A DNA stretch of 64,000 bases from Flavobacterium sp. (GCA_023251135.1 JAHEZJ010000030.1:20630-84629); one strand, 5' to 3'. Counted from the stretch's first letter, positions 25,187-35,682 are shown. Numbers and translations are program-made. The notes: generated from the sequence alone by a model not told the origin.

Positions 25187-26656
25187 TTAGTGCCCTCCGC
25201 CACCGCCTTCAACATGGTTGATTCCTTGTCTTTTTAAAATCTTAGGGCAATAGAAACCATAAAATCCTAAATAAGCAAAACCAATAAGAGGTACGATATA
25301 AGAGAAATGGGTCCATGTAATTCCGAAAATTCCGTTTGGACTTGTAAGGTCGATATCACAGATGCTACCTTGAATTAAAGGGATAATTCCTCCTCCAAGA
25401 ATCATCATGATTAAGAATGAAGACGCTTTTCCAGTGTTTTTTCCTAAACCTGCAATGGCTAAGTCGAAGATAGACGGCCACATGATAGACAAGAATAAAC
25501 CTCCGGAGATGAAGAAGAATTTAGCAATTTGCGGATCTGGGCAAACCAATCCGGCAAACATCATTAATACACCTGATATTCCAAAAAGCATTAATGTTTT
25601 TCCGGCATTTTTACCTCCAACAAAACTCACTGCGATAAACAATAAGATCCAGATTGGATAGATGTAAAACGAAGAAACATCGTGTGCAGCAAAAAGGTTA
25701 GCGCCAATAATTACTCCAAATGCTATAGCCGGTACGATGAATTTAAGTGCTGTGTTTACTAAGTTAGAAGTGTTGAAAACGTTAACTCCACCATTCCAAC
25801 GGCCAATCATTAAACTTCCCCAGTAAAGGGCAATAAACGGAGCGATAGCATCCTCTAGGATGTTGCCAAATTCGGCTGTGTGTAATAAAGCGGGAAGGTT
25901 ACTGATAATGGTAACTTCTGTACCTACGTAGATGAAGATCCCTAACATTCCAAGATAGAGTTGTGGATAATCTAAGATATTGAATTTTTCGTGTGCTACT
26001 TTAATTTCTTCTTCGTCTTCTTTTGCAGGATCTTCAATTTTAGAGAAGTTCATGAAAACGGCTACGACAATAAAAGCAAGTCCAAGGATAATAAAAGGCA
26101 GTTTGATATCTTCTAATGATAAGGCTGTTTTTTTGTTGTCTCCCATTCCGAACAAAGCGATTCCAAGTAAGATAGCCCCAATAGTAGTTCCGAAAGAGTT
26201 GATTCCACCTGCTAAGGTCAAACGGTGTGCACCTGTTGCAGGGCTTCCCATTTTAATTGCAAGAGGGTTTGCTACGATTTGTTGGATTGAAAATCCTAAA
26301 CCTACTGTAAATAAAGCTGTTAAAAAGAAAGGGAAGCTTTCCATTGTTGCAGCCGGAATGAATAAAAATGAACCACAAGCAGATAATAGTAAACCGGCAG
26401 AAAGTGTTTTTTTGTATCCGAATTTTTGTAAAACATCTAATTTTAAAGATACCAGGAAGAAAATCAATGATCCTACGAAGTAAGCTGCATAAAAGGCCCA
26501 GGCTACTAACTGCGATTGCACTTGCGATAAGGTAAATACTTTCTTGAAAACTGGAATCAGGATATCATTGGCCGAACCAACAAAACCCCAAAAGAAGAAA
26601 ACAATTATCAACGAGATAAACTGTCCCCATTTGGTTTGAACATTTTCTGAACTCAT
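25187..26656 (-). CDS. Sugar MFS transporter, probable GlcNAc importer
   Basis: 489 residues with about 12 membrane helices of the FucP/GluP/NagP branch of the major facilitator superfamily, which import monosaccharides by proton symport. Recognisable: FFFWGFVGSANDILIPVFK in TM1, the AWAFYAAYFVGS segment of TM2, and the long central loop around 210-230. The C-terminus is Gly/His-rich (EGGGGGH). It is the 5'-most gene of the leftward arm of the chitin locus, upstream of the regulator genes on the same strand. Import of GlcNAc produced by the GH20 enzyme is inferred from this context. A kinase for the imported sugar is not in the window. Confidence 0.87.
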   Translation of the reverse strand: MSSENVQTKWGQFISLIIVFFFWGFVGSANDILIPVFKKVFTLSQVQSQLVAWAFYAAYFVGSLIFFLVSLKLDVLQKFGYKKTLSAGLLLSACGSFLFIPAATMESFPFFLTALFTVGLGFSIQQIVANPLAIKMGSPATGAHRLTLAGGINSFGTTIGAILLGIALFGMGDNKKTALSLEDIKLPFIILGLAFIVVAVFMNFSKIEDPAKEDEEEIKVAHEKFNILDYPQLYLGMLGIFIYVGTEVTIISNLPALLHTAEFGNILEDAIAPFIALYWGSLMIGRWNGGVNVFNTSNLVNTALKFIVPAIAFGVIIGANLFAAHDVSSFYIYPIWILLFIAVSFVGGKNAGKTLMLFGISGVLMMFAGLVCPDPQIAKFFFISGGLFLSIMWPSIFDLAIAGLGKNTGKASSFLIMMILGGGIIPLIQGSICDIDLTSPNGIFGITWTHFSYIVPLIGFAYLGFYGFYCPKILKRQGINHVEGGGGGH

Positions 26657-26832
26657 AATTTAAGAGGTTAATTTTTTATTTTATTGTTTTTTGAAGACCG
26701 TAAATATATTTGTTAAGTGTATCAAAAAAAAATAAAAAGCCACAAATAATGTTAAATTTAAACCAACGACGTGATTTTTTCAACAATGTGTTAATTTTTA
26801 CCGAGTTAGAAAATCGATTTAGTAAGCTGAAT

Positions 26833-27534
26833 TTATTCCAGAATTTTGTTTTTTACTTCTTTGCTGTAATTTCTTCCAATTGGAATGGTATAAGATTGTA
26901 TCTGAATGCGGTTACCCTCAATTGATTTTACTTTGTTGAGTGCGATTACATAGGATTTGTGGATGCGGAGGAACCGGTCGGCCGGTAATTCTTCAGACAA
27001 TGAGGTTAAAGATTTATGAGTGATATAGGTTTTGTCTGAAGTCACCACTTTTATATATTCTTTCATTCCTTCTACAAACAAAATTTCTTCAATATTAATT
27101 TTCATCATTTTTTTATCGACTTTGATAAAAATATGAGAGTCTCCTTTGGCGGCTTCGACTTTGATATTGTTTTTTAAATTGTATTCGGTGGTGATTTTAT
27201 TGATGCACTTTATAAATCTAGGAAGGGGAATAGGTTTTACTAAGTAATCGAGTACATCAAGATCGTAGCTTTCTGCGGCAAATTCTCTAAAGGCAGTTGT
27301 AATGATAACTTTGGTTTTGTTTTCGATTAAGCTAATAAGTTCAAAACCTGTCATCATAGGCATGTTAATGTCTAAGAATACGGCATCGACAGTAGTACTG
27401 TTTATAAAATCAAGCGCTTCCAGAGAATTATTAAATGTGCCAATTACCTCAAAATCTGTAAAATTGGTAAAATAATTTTGCAGGACTTTGATTGCTAAAG
27501 GCTCATCGTCAATCAACACGCATTTAATTTTCAT
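26833..27534 (-). CDS. LytTR-family response regulator
   Basis: 233 residues from ATG 27534 (an ATG two codons earlier at 27540 is equally possible). Receiver domain with acidic pocket DDE (9-11), phosphorylation site Asp55 (FLDINMP) and Lys near 103 (VKPIPLP); then a LytTR DNA-binding domain (about 130-233) with FVEGMKEYIKV, FLRIHKSYVI and the final IPIGRNYSKEV block. LytTR regulators bind direct repeats near WMMGTTNRWG-like sites. The gene overlaps the end of its kinase gene by 11 nt, so the pair is translationally linked. It probably controls the chitin operon that starts 1.4 kb away on the other strand. Confidence 0.92.
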   Translation of the reverse strand: MKIKCVLIDDEPLAIKVLQNYFTNFTDFEVIGTFNNSLEALDFINSTTVDAVFLDINMPMMTGFELISLIENKTKVIITTAFREFAAESYDLDVLDYLVKPIPLPRFIKCINKITTEYNLKNNIKVEAAKGDSHIFIKVDKKMMKINIEEILFVEGMKEYIKVVTSDKTYITHKSLTSLSEELPADRFLRIHKSYVIALNKVKSIEGNRIQIQSYTIPIGRNYSKEVKNKILE

Positions 27535-28576
27535 TATCAAGTGGTATTTGCAAACGGATTATATAGTAATTTAATTTGGTTGTGCTTTTTAGACTGAAGT
27601 CATTTTTGTAAATCAACTTTAATCTCTTTTTGGTATTCGCGAGACCAATTCCGCCTTTCGCATTAATATTTTGTGAAATTACAAAATTATTTAAGATTTC
27701 AAAGTCTAACATTTTATTGTCAATAACTTTACAATTGATTTTAATTTTTAGGTTATTATTGTTGACCCCGCCGTGTTTAAAGGCATTTTCGACTAATGAA
27801 ATAAAGAGTAACGGAGGGACTACAATATCCTCGATATTCGATTCTAAGTTGATGGTAACTTCAACATTCTCAAAGCGTAACTTCTCAATTTCGATATAAT
27901 TTTGGATGTAATCAATCTCTTTAATTAAAGGAACAGATTTGGTTCCTTTTACATCATATAAAACATATTCCATCAAATTGGACAGTTTTATAATGACATC
28001 CGGAACTTTATCCGAAGATTCAAGTGATAAAGCATACAGATTATTCAGGGTGTTGAAAAAGAAATGAGGCTGAATCTGGTTTTCAAGATATTTTAACTTT
28101 ATCCTAAACTGATTTTCTCGTAAAGATCTGTTTCTTTCCCTTTCTCTCAACCAGGTTAAAGTAAGGTAGACAGAAGAGGCCATGGCAACCACATACAATT
28201 CACCAATACATACCGCTAGTACGTGGTTGATGTCGAAAGTATGATATTCACGGTTGGCTTCGGGCCATATATTTTCAGATATAATATAATAGGTAAGACC
28301 GGTTTTTATTAAATAGACTCCCAACAAGCTCAGGACCATCAAAAAAGTGTACTGAATGTATTTTTGTTTTAGTACGTAACGGGGTACCAGTACAAATAAA
28401 TTGAAATAGACTAATGGAATGTGTAACGAGAATTCGATCAGGTTTGATTTAAACGAATAAGGGTAATCATTAAAGTAAGCTCCCCATCTTAAAAAGTTAA
28501 GAGTAAAATAGCTGCCCCAAAACCAAACGTGGTTTTTAAGTTTGATGTCAAATTTTAATTTTCGTATCTCGTTCAA
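27524..28576 (-). CDS. LytS/YehU-type sensor histidine kinase
   Basis: 350 residues with four hydrophobic segments in the first 145 residues and no obvious periplasmic sensor domain. A cytoplasmic linker (RERERNR) and the His_kinase domain with His171 in NQIQPHFFFNTLNNL follow. A HATPase_c domain (ENAFKHG N box, GGIGLANTKKRL G box) completes the protein. This class pairs with LytTR regulators, and its partner follows immediately. With such a small extracytoplasmic part, the signal may be membrane-borne or relayed by another protein, for example the neighbouring SusC/SusD. It is divergent from susC with 424 bp between them. Confidence 0.9.
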   Translation of the reverse strand: MNEIRKLKFDIKLKNHVWFWGSYFTLNFLRWGAYFNDYPYSFKSNLIEFSLHIPLVYFNLFVLVPRYVLKQKYIQYTFLMVLSLLGVYLIKTGLTYYIISENIWPEANREYHTFDINHVLAVCIGELYVVAMASSVYLTLTWLRERERNRSLRENQFRIKLKYLENQIQPHFFFNTLNNLYALSLESSDKVPDVIIKLSNLMEYVLYDVKGTKSVPLIKEIDYIQNYIEIEKLRFENVEVTINLESNIEDIVVPPLLFISLVENAFKHGGVNNNNLKIKINCKVIDNKMLDFEILNNFVISQNINAKGGIGLANTKKRLKLIYKNDFSLKSTTKLNYYIIRLQIPLDNEN

Positions 28577-29000
28577 TTTCTTTTTAACAATTTATTAAGA
28601 TTTAATTCTCTGGTTAATAATCTTGTGCAACTTTAAACAATTACTTGCTAAAACGCAATTCTTTTAAAGAAAATTTTGAAAGAGAGAAATGTGTTGCTTT
28701 GTTTTGAACGGATAACGTTTTCGTAAAGCATATTGTGAAATATTGGGCGTCGTTCCTTTGTAATTGTGATTAAAATGTTAATGATTGTTAAACGATTGTA
28801 CCTAAAAAGCTCTTTTTTTTGTAGTAAATATTTATTTTGTTATAAAATTTTATAGGATATTGCCTAGAAAACGTTTTCGAATCGCATATTATTGATTGTT
28901 TTATGTCGTTTGTTTAAAATTTTGTGCTGTTTGTATAAATTATTTTTTTTAATAATCCCTTAAGAATAATTTTACCCTATAACTAACAAAATAAATAAAC
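28577..29000. promoter_or_regulatory. Divergent control region of the chitin locus
   Basis: 424 bp between the kinase start and susC. No gene is seen. AACGTTTTCG-N4-GCATATT occurs twice (28714-28734 and 28870-28890, 156 bp apart). The second copy lies within the 12-bp palindrome GAAAACGTTTTC (28867-28878). The half AACGTT... resembles LytTR sites at 8 of 10 consensus positions. A TAATTTTA box (28967-28974) 26 nt before the susC ATG is a weak -7 candidate. Confidence 0.5.
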
Positions 29001-32000
29001 ATGAAAAAAATTTTCTTAATCTTTATGATTGCTTTTACGGCGCAGGTTTCGCTTGCTCAGGTAAAAAATGTCAAAGGTGTGATTACAGATTCTGATGGAT
29101 TGCCATTGCCAGGAGCATCAGTTGCAGTAGAAGGAGGTCAAAAGGGGGCTACTACCGATTTTGACGGACTATACGCAATCGAGGTGCAAAAAGGACAGAC
29201 TTTAGTTTTTACTTATGTAGGTCTTGAAACACAAAAAATAGTTGTAGGTGATGCTGCTACAATTAATGTAAAAATGCTACAAGCGGCTTCTAATGCTTTA
29301 AATGAAGTAGTGGTTACTTCATTAGGTATTAAGAAAACAAGAAAATCTTTGACTTACGCCGCTCAGGAACTTAAAGGAGAAGAATTAACACGTGTAAGAG
29401 ATGCCAACGTTATCAATACAATTGCAGGTAAAATTGCCGGTGTTGCAGTAACAAAAAGTTCTGCTGGTACTGGTGGATCTACAAAAGTGGATATTCGTGG
29501 AAGCTCTTCAGCGACAAACAATCAGCCTTTATACGTTATTGATGGTATCCCGATGTTAAACTCTGGATCAGGTCAGCCTAACGATACATTTGGTAGTTTA
29601 AATGGTGGTAACCGTGATGGTGGAGATGTTGTGTCTTTAATTAATCCTGATGATTACGAAGGAATGACTGTTCTTAAAGGTGCAGCTGCTTCTGTATTGT
29701 ATGGATCTCAGGGAGCAAATGGAGTAATTTTACTTTCTTCTAAAAAAGGAAAAGTGGGTCAGTCAAGTTTTTCAGGTTCGTCTGTAACTACTTTTGAATC
29801 GGCTGCTTATTTGCCAAAGTTTCAAAAAGATTATGCTGCAAGAGCAGGAGAAGATGAATCTTGGGGAGCAAAACAAAGTATAAAAGATCACGTAAAAGAC
29901 TTTTTTCAAACTGGAGTTACTCAAATTACATCTGTAGGGTATTCTGCAGCTACAGAAAATTCTTCTACAGCATTGACATATGCTAATACTTCAGGATCAG
30001 GGATTATCCCAGGAAACGGAATTAAAAGAAATAACTTTGGAATTCGTCAAACTGCTAAGTTTTTTGATAATAAACTTACAGTGGGTGTAAACGGAAATTA
30101 TACAACTCAATCAATTGCAAATAAACCGGTAAATGGTCTTTACTTTAACCCGCTTACAGGTGTTTATTTAATGCCAAGAGGAAATGATTTCGATTTTTAT
30201 AAAAATAATTACGAAGTTTTTAATCCGACAAGAAATTTAATGGCTCAAAATTGGATGACGAACAGAGATATTATGCAAAACCCATATTGGGCTATTAACA
30301 AAAATAAATCTGAAGACACAAACACTTTCTTCAACGGAGCAATATCGGCTTCATACAAAGCGAATGACTGGTTAACAATTGCTTCAAGATATAGTTATAA
30401 CAGAGTGGACAGCGGATTTGAAAAGAAAATTTTTGCTACTACTCAAGGAACACTTTCTCATGTTAACGGTAGATACATTAGTAATGATGCTGTAAGTACG
30501 CAACGTTATGGAGATTTAATTGCTACCATCAATACAAAATTCAGTGATGATTTTTCATTCAATGCTAATATTGGTACAAGTATCACCAATACAGTAACAA
30601 ACGACAGAACAATTTTAGATTCTGGAATTGGTGCAGGATTAAAAATTACGAACTGGTTTACACTTAACAACTTTGTAAACAATACAGGAAATTACCAAAC
30701 AATTGACTCAAAAAGAGAAGTACAATCTGTATTTGCAGCGACTACTTTAGGGTATAAAGAAAAACTGTTTTTAGACCTTGCAGCCAGAAATGACTGGTCT
30801 TCTACCTTAGTAAATACTAATAAAGGATCTTATTTTTATCCATCTGTAGGGGTAACAGGTATACTTAGTGAGATCTTTACAATGCCGGAGTCTATTAGTT
30901 TTGCAAAAGTTCGTGCAACTTATGCTCAGGTTGGTAATGACGTTGCTGCTTTTGTTACTACACCAGTAGATACCTATTTGCCAGGTAACAATAGTACTCA
31001 GCCTCAGGTTGGATTACAAAGAGGAACTACTTTAAAACCAGAATTGAAATCAGAATATGAATTTGGTACAGAGTGGAGATTTCTTAACAACAGATTTGGT
31101 ATTGAACTTTCATACTACAATTCAACAACAAAAAATCAGTATTTCCAATCTGCTGCTCCAGACGGAAGCCCAGAGGGAGTTAGATTCTATGGTTTCAATG
31201 CCGGAAGTATCGAAAATAAAGGTTTTGAAGTTGTATTCAATGCAGGTGTAGTTAAAGGAGAAAAATTCTCTTGGGATTCATCTATAAACTTTTCTCAAAA
31301 CAAAAATACAGTAAAAGAACTTCCTGCTTCATCTAAAGGAATTGTGAATTTGACTGTTCCTGGAGTTAATAACTACCAATACTCTTTAATTGAAGGAAGA
31401 CCGTTTGGAGTTATTATGGGGAAAAATATCCTAAAAGACGATCAGGGTAGAATTTTATTAGATAAAGATGGTAAAATTCAGGGTACTGAAGGTTTTACTG
31501 AAGTTGGAAATTCAAATCCTGATTTTATGTTAGGTTTCTCTAACACTTTCAAAGTAGGTTCTTTCTTTGCAAATGTTTTAATTGATGGACGTTTTGGTGG
31601 TAATGTAATGAGTATGACTGAAGCACAAAATGATTTCTTTGGAGTTTCTAAAGCGACAGGTGATGCCAGAAATGCCGGAGGTGTTGCAGTAAATGCGGTT
31701 AAACCTGATGGTACTGTGGTAACTAGTATACCAGCTGAAGATTATTATAAAAAAGTGGGAGGTAGAGATGGAATTACAGGTGAGTATGTTTACAAAGCAA
31801 CAAACGTAAGCGTAAGAGAGATTTCTGTAGGATATACTTTCAACCCTAAAAAACTTCCTGTTTTTCAAACAGCTTCTATTTCATTAATTGCAAGAAACTT
31901 ATTCTTTATATACAAAGACGCTCCTTTTGATCCAAACATTGCATTAAGTACAGGAGAAGGACTGCAAGGTATTGATATCTATGGTTTACCTTCTACCAGA

Positions 32001-32033
32001 AGTATTGGTCTTAATTTAAATGTAACTTTCTAA
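29001..32033 (+). CDS. SusC-like TonB-dependent outer-membrane transporter (chitin oligosaccharides)
   Basis: 1010 residues. Signal peptide (1-19, ending SLAQ), CarboxypepD_reg-like N-terminal domain (about 22-100: [22 protein letters not shown]), plug domain (about 110-240, with [20 protein letters not shown], the SusC signature) and a long TonB-dependent 22-strand barrel ending in LNLNVTF with a terminal Phe. SusC proteins form the channel beneath the SusD lid and import oligosaccharides using TonB energy. susD follows 11 nt later. Chitin oligomers are the inferred cargo because all enzymes downstream act on GlcNAc polymers. Confidence 0.94.
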   Translation: MKKIFLIFMIAFTAQVSLAQVKNVKGVITDSDGLPLPGASVAVEGGQKGATTDFDGLYAIEVQKGQTLVFTYVGLETQKIVVGDAATINVKMLQAASNALNEVVVTSLGIKKTRKSLTYAAQELKGEELTRVRDANVINTIAGKIAGVAVTKSSAGTGGSTKVDIRGSSSATNNQPLYVIDGIPMLNSGSGQPNDTFGSLNGGNRDGGDVVSLINPDDYEGMTVLKGAAASVLYGSQGANGVILLSSKKGKVGQSSFSGSSVTTFESAAYLPKFQKDYAARAGEDESWGAKQSIKDHVKDFFQTGVTQITSVGYSAATENSSTALTYANTSGSGIIPGNGIKRNNFGIRQTAKFFDNKLTVGVNGNYTTQSIANKPVNGLYFNPLTGVYLMPRGNDFDFYKNNYEVFNPTRNLMAQNWMTNRDIMQNPYWAINKNKSEDTNTFFNGAISASYKANDWLTIASRYSYNRVDSGFEKKIFATTQGTLSHVNGRYISNDAVSTQRYGDLIATINTKFSDDFSFNANIGTSITNTVTNDRTILDSGIGAGLKITNWFTLNNFVNNTGNYQTIDSKREVQSVFAATTLGYKEKLFLDLAARNDWSSTLVNTNKGSYFYPSVGVTGILSEIFTMPESISFAKVRATYAQVGNDVAAFVTTPVDTYLPGNNSTQPQVGLQRGTTLKPELKSEYEFGTEWRFLNNRFGIELSYYNSTTKNQYFQSAAPDGSPEGVRFYGFNAGSIENKGFEVVFNAGVVKGEKFSWDSSINFSQNKNTVKELPASSKGIVNLTVPGVNNYQYSLIEGRPFGVIMGKNILKDDQGRILLDKDGKIQGTEGFTEVGNSNPDFMLGFSNTFKVGSFFANVLIDGRFGGNVMSMTEAQNDFFGVSKATGDARNAGGVAVNAVKPDGTVVTSIPAEDYYKKVGGRDGITGEYVYKATNVSVREISVGYTFNPKKLPVFQTASISLIARNLFFIYKDAPFDPNIALSTGEGLQGIDIYGLPSTRSIGLNLNVTF

Positions 32034-32044
32034 ATCAAAAAAAA

Positions 32045-33628
32045 ATGAAATTCAATAACATAAAAAAAACAGCTATCTGTATGTCATTTCTTGCTGCGGT
32101 AGGTTGTACAGGTAATTTTGATGAGATTAACACCAATCCAAATGGTTTCAGTAATGATCAACTAAAGGATGACTTTAATGACATCAAAAAAGGATTTGCT
32201 CCGATGTTTAACAACATTCAGGTTTTAGGGGATCAGCTGGAATCTCAGTATCAATTACAACAGAATTTAAATGCAGATATTTGGTCAGGTTATATGGCTA
32301 CTCCGACTCCTTTTAGAGGAGGAAGTAACAATACAACTTATGACTTAATCGACGGATGGAACAATGCTATTTGGACAAATGCTTATCCAACAGTTATGTT
32401 CAACGCCTACGATATTGCAAACAAAACAAAGGGGAAATTTGACCATTTTTATGCATTTTCTCTTATCTTGAAAGTAGAAGGAATGCACCGTGTTACGGAC
32501 ATTTTTGGACCTATCATTTATTCTCAATACGGTAAAAATGCACCTATTGCGTATGATTCTCAGGAAGAAGTATACAACCAAATGTTTAGCGAGTTGGACT
32601 TTGCTGTAGATGAATTGACAAAAAGAGCAGATGCCGGAGAACCTTTTGTATTTAAAGATGCCGATTTATCTGGTTATGAAGGTAATTATGCTTCTTGGGT
32701 AAAATTTGCCAATACATTACGTTTGAGATTAGCAATGCGTATCGTAAAAGTAAAACCTGCTTTGGCAAAAGCTCAGGCAGAAAAAGCGGTAGCACAAAAA
32801 TTCGGAGTATTTACAGCTAAGAAAGATGCGTTTAGAATTGTATCTCCAACTTTTACAAATCCTATCGCAACCATTAGTGGTTCATGGTTAGACATTAGAA
32901 TGTCTGCTGATATGGAATCTATTTTAAAAGGATACAACGATCCTAGAATGCCAATTTATTTTGACAAATCAGCTCAATTTTCGGGTCAGTTTAAAGGAAT
33001 CCGTACTGGTATCAACATTGGAGGAAAAGGAGATCGTGAGCGTTTTTCAGGTATCGGAGAAGTGGTTAGATCAAAAACAATTTACTTAGTAACAACTGCT
33101 GAAGCTTATTTCTTAAGAGCAGAAGGAGCTTTAAGAGGTTGGAACATGGGAGGTGATGCTAAATCATTATACGAGGCAGGTATTGGGGCGTCATTTGACC
33201 AAAGAGAAGCTTCAGGTATTGCTAAATACTTAATTGATAATACTAGTCTACCTGTAGCATATGTTGATCCTGTTGCTGCTGTAAACAATTCAGCTCCGGT
33301 AAATAACATCACTATTGCATGGGATGATGCTGCTACAAATGAGGTGAAATTACAAAGAATTATTACTCAAAAATGGATCGCAGGTTTCCCGGAAGGACAA
33401 GAAGCTTGGTCTGATTACAGAAGAACAGGATATCCAAAATTATTCCCTGTAGTAGTAAACAACAGTGGAGGAAAAATTACCACACAATTTGGCCCAAGAA
33501 GAATCAACTTTACATCAAATGAATTGTTGAACAATAAAGAAGGTGTTGCTACTGGTGTTGCCAAATTAGGCGGACCGGATAATGGTGGAACCAGACTTTG
33601 GTGGGATGTTATAGCTCCAAATTTCTAA
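32045..33628 (+). CDS. SusD/RagB-like surface glycan-binding lipoprotein
   Basis: 527 residues; lipoprotein signal ending AAVGC with lipidated Cys near residue 21, followed by TGNFDEINTNPNG, a phrase typical of the SusD-like_2 subfamily. The rest is the helical TPR-like SusD fold with the RLAMRIVKVKPALAKAQAE region and the C-terminal QKWIAGFPEGQEAWSDYRRTG block, conserved where the ligand site forms. It acts as the lid over SusC and captures chitin oligosaccharides. A hairpin without T run separates it from the next gene. Confidence 0.92.
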   Translation: MKFNNIKKTAICMSFLAAVGCTGNFDEINTNPNGFSNDQLKDDFNDIKKGFAPMFNNIQVLGDQLESQYQLQQNLNADIWSGYMATPTPFRGGSNNTTYDLIDGWNNAIWTNAYPTVMFNAYDIANKTKGKFDHFYAFSLILKVEGMHRVTDIFGPIIYSQYGKNAPIAYDSQEEVYNQMFSELDFAVDELTKRADAGEPFVFKDADLSGYEGNYASWVKFANTLRLRLAMRIVKVKPALAKAQAEKAVAQKFGVFTAKKDAFRIVSPTFTNPIATISGSWLDIRMSADMESILKGYNDPRMPIYFDKSAQFSGQFKGIRTGINIGGKGDRERFSGIGEVVRSKTIYLVTTAEAYFLRAEGALRGWNMGGDAKSLYEAGIGASFDQREASGIAKYLIDNTSLPVAYVDPVAAVNNSAPVNNITIAWDDAATNEVKLQRIITQKWIAGFPEGQEAWSDYRRTGYPKLFPVVVNNSGGKITTQFGPRRINFTSNELLNNKEGVATGVAKLGGPDNGGTRLWWDVIAPNF

Positions 33629-33660
33629 AAAAATAAATCCAAGAAGTAAAAGAATTTAAG

Positions 33661-33717
33661 TTTGGTTAGTAAATGGTATAAGTGACGAAAGTTGCTTATA
33701 CCATTTCAAAAACCAAA
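33661..33717 (+). promoter_or_regulatory. Two-tier hairpin in the SusD to NagB gap
   Basis: An inner perfect 12-bp stem, AAATGGTATAAG (33671-33682) with its complement (33695-33706), loop 12 nt, is enclosed by an outer 7-bp TTTGGTT / AACCAAA pair. No T run follows, so it is more likely an mRNA stability or processing element than a terminator. Confidence 0.55.
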
Positions 33718-33744
33718 ATTGTAATTATTATAAAAAGAAAAGAA

Positions 33745-35682
33745 ATGAAAAGTGCTTTAGAAATAAAACCTGATATCAGCTATAAAAGCGCGGGGAAGTT
33801 TGAAGAGACACGATTTGAAAAAATCCACAATGAAATCTTCAGGAATTCTGCAGAAGCTTCGGTAATTGTAGCACAGGAAATCGCGCAATTGATCCGATCG
33901 AAACAAGAAAAGAATAAATCTTGCGTATTAGGTTTGGCTACTGGTTCTTCTCCTATAAAAGTTTATGAAGAATTGGTGAGAATGCACAGAGAAGAAGGCT
34001 TAAGTTTTAGCAATGTGATCACTTTTAATCTGGATGAATACTATCCGATGAGCAAAGAGAACAATCAGAGCTATCATTATTTCATGCACCAGCATCTTTT
34101 TAATCATATTGATATCAGACCTGAGAATGTTAATATTCCTGACGGAACCGTTGCGATTGAAGAACTCAATCAGTATTGCATCGACTACGAAATGAACATT
34201 AAAAATGCGGGAGGTCTTGATTTTCAATTATTAGGAATTGGTCGTACAGGTCACGTAGGTTTCAACGAACCGGGATCTCACATCAACTCCGGAACCAGAA
34301 TCATTACACTTGATCACATTACAAGAGTCGACGCTTCTTCTGATTTTAACGGGATCGACAACGTTCCTAAAAGAGCGATTACGATGGGAGTTTCTACCAT
34401 CATGAGATCAAAGCGAATTGTATTGATGGCCTGGGGACAAAACAAAGCCGATATCATCAAGAGAACTATTCAGGGCGATATCAGTTCAGAAGTTCCGGCT
34501 ACTTTTTTACAAAATCATGCCAATGCTACATTTGTATTAGACCAGTCAGCAGCTTCAGAATTAACGCGTTTCAAAACGCCATGGTTAGTGGGCGAATGCA
34601 TCTGGACACAGGAATTAAAAAGCAAAGCGATTGTTTGGTTGTGCCAAAAAACAAAACAGTCTATTTTAAAATTAACGGACAGAGATTACAACAACAACGG
34701 AATGTCTGATCTTTTGGCGCAGGAAGGTTCTGCTTACGATTTGAACATCAATATGTTCAACGTTTTGCAGCATACCATCACAGGATGGCCGGGTGGAAAA
34801 CCTAATACCGACGATTCGCATCGTCCGGAAAGAGCCAATCCGGCAAAAAAACGAGTGATTCTTTTTAGTCCACATCCCGATGACGATGTGATTTCTATGG
34901 GAGGAACTTTTTCAAAATTGATAAAACAAGGTCACGATGTACATGTAGTATATCAAACCTCCGGAAATATAGCGGTTACAGACGATGAGGCATTAAAATT
35001 TGCCGAAGTGGCTAAAGATTTTCTGGGTGATGCTGCCTCGGGAATTAACTTTAAAGCTGTAATTGAATTTTTGAATAACAAATCTGAAAACCAAATTGAT
35101 TCTTTGGAAGTTCGCAAATTAAAAGGACTTATCCGAAGAAGAGAATCGTATGCGGCAACAAGATACATTGGATTAAAAGATGAGAACACGCACTTTTTAG
35201 ATCTGCCGTTTTATGAAACCGGACAGGTGAAGAAAAATCCACTGGGAGCTGAAGACATCGCGATTGTAAAAGATATCATTGCACAAATACAACCCCATCA
35301 GGTATTTGCGGCAGGAGATTTGGCCGATCCGCATGGTACACATGAAGTTTGTCTGAATGCCATCTTTGCAGCGATGAAAGAACTAAAACCACAAAAGTAC
35401 ATGGACGACTGCTGGTTGTGGCTTTACCGAGGAGCATGGCACGAATGGGACATTCACGAAATCGACATGGCCGTTCCGCTTTCTCCTTCAGAAGTATTGT
35501 TAAAACGCCACGCCATTTTGTACCATCAGTCTCAAAAAGACAGGGTAATGTTCCAGGGTAATGACTCCAGAGAATTCTGGGTAAGAGCCGAAGACCGTAA
35601 CAAAAACACAGCCGTTTTATACGATGAATTAGGATTGGCAGAATACGAAGCTATTGAAGCTTTTAAACGTTTTGATTATTAA
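33745..35682 (+). CDS. nagB: Glucosamine-6-phosphate deaminase fused to a PIG-L deacetylase domain
   Basis: 645 residues from ATG 33745 (an earlier non-homologous start at 33682 lies inside a hairpin). Residues about 20-290 are NagB: LGLATGSSPIKVYEEL, FNLDEYYP (general acid/base Asp) and GIGRTGHVGFNEPGS (catalytic His and Glu; the position that is Asp in E. coli NagB is Thr here). Residues about 370-610 are a PIG-L/LmbE domain with the zinc motif HPDDD starting at His377 and the second motif DPHGTHEVC. NagB turns GlcN-6-P into fructose-6-P and ammonia; PIG-L enzymes remove N-acetyl groups from GlcNAc conjugates. The fusion may do both steps from GlcNAc-6-P, since no nagA is present in the locus. 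Confidence 0.9.
   Translation: MKSALEIKPDISYKSAGKFEETRFEKIHNEIFRNSAEASVIVAQEIAQLIRSKQEKNKSCVLGLATGSSPIKVYEELVRMHREEGLSFSNVITFNLDEYYPMSKENNQSYHYFMHQHLFNHIDIRPENVNIPDGTVAIEELNQYCIDYEMNIKNAGGLDFQLLGIGRTGHVGFNEPGSHINSGTRIITLDHITRVDASSDFNGIDNVPKRAITMGVSTIMRSKRIVLMAWGQNKADIIKRTIQGDISSEVPATFLQNHANATFVLDQSAASELTRFKTPWLVGECIWTQELKSKAIVWLCQKTKQSILKLTDRDYNNNGMSDLLAQEGSAYDLNINMFNVLQHTITGWPGGKPNTDDSHRPERANPAKKRVILFSPHPDDDVISMGGTFSKLIKQGHDVHVVYQTSGNIAVTDDEALKFAEVAKDFLGDAASGINFKAVIEFLNNKSENQIDSLEVRKLKGLIRRRESYAATRYIGLKDENTHFLDLPFYETGQVKKNPLGAEDIAIVKDIIAQIQPHQVFAAGDLADPHGTHEVCLNAIFAAMKELKPQKYMDDCWLWLYRGAWHEWDIHEIDMAVPLSPSEVLLKRHAILYHQSQKDRVMFQGNDSREFWVRAEDRNKNTAVLYDELGLAEYEAIEAFKRFDY

Noticed and set aside
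26710-26925. 71-residue rightward frame opposite the regulator gene
   Set aside because: No family resemblance, starts inside a promoter-like box, and overlaps the C-terminal coding region of a clear LytTR regulator.
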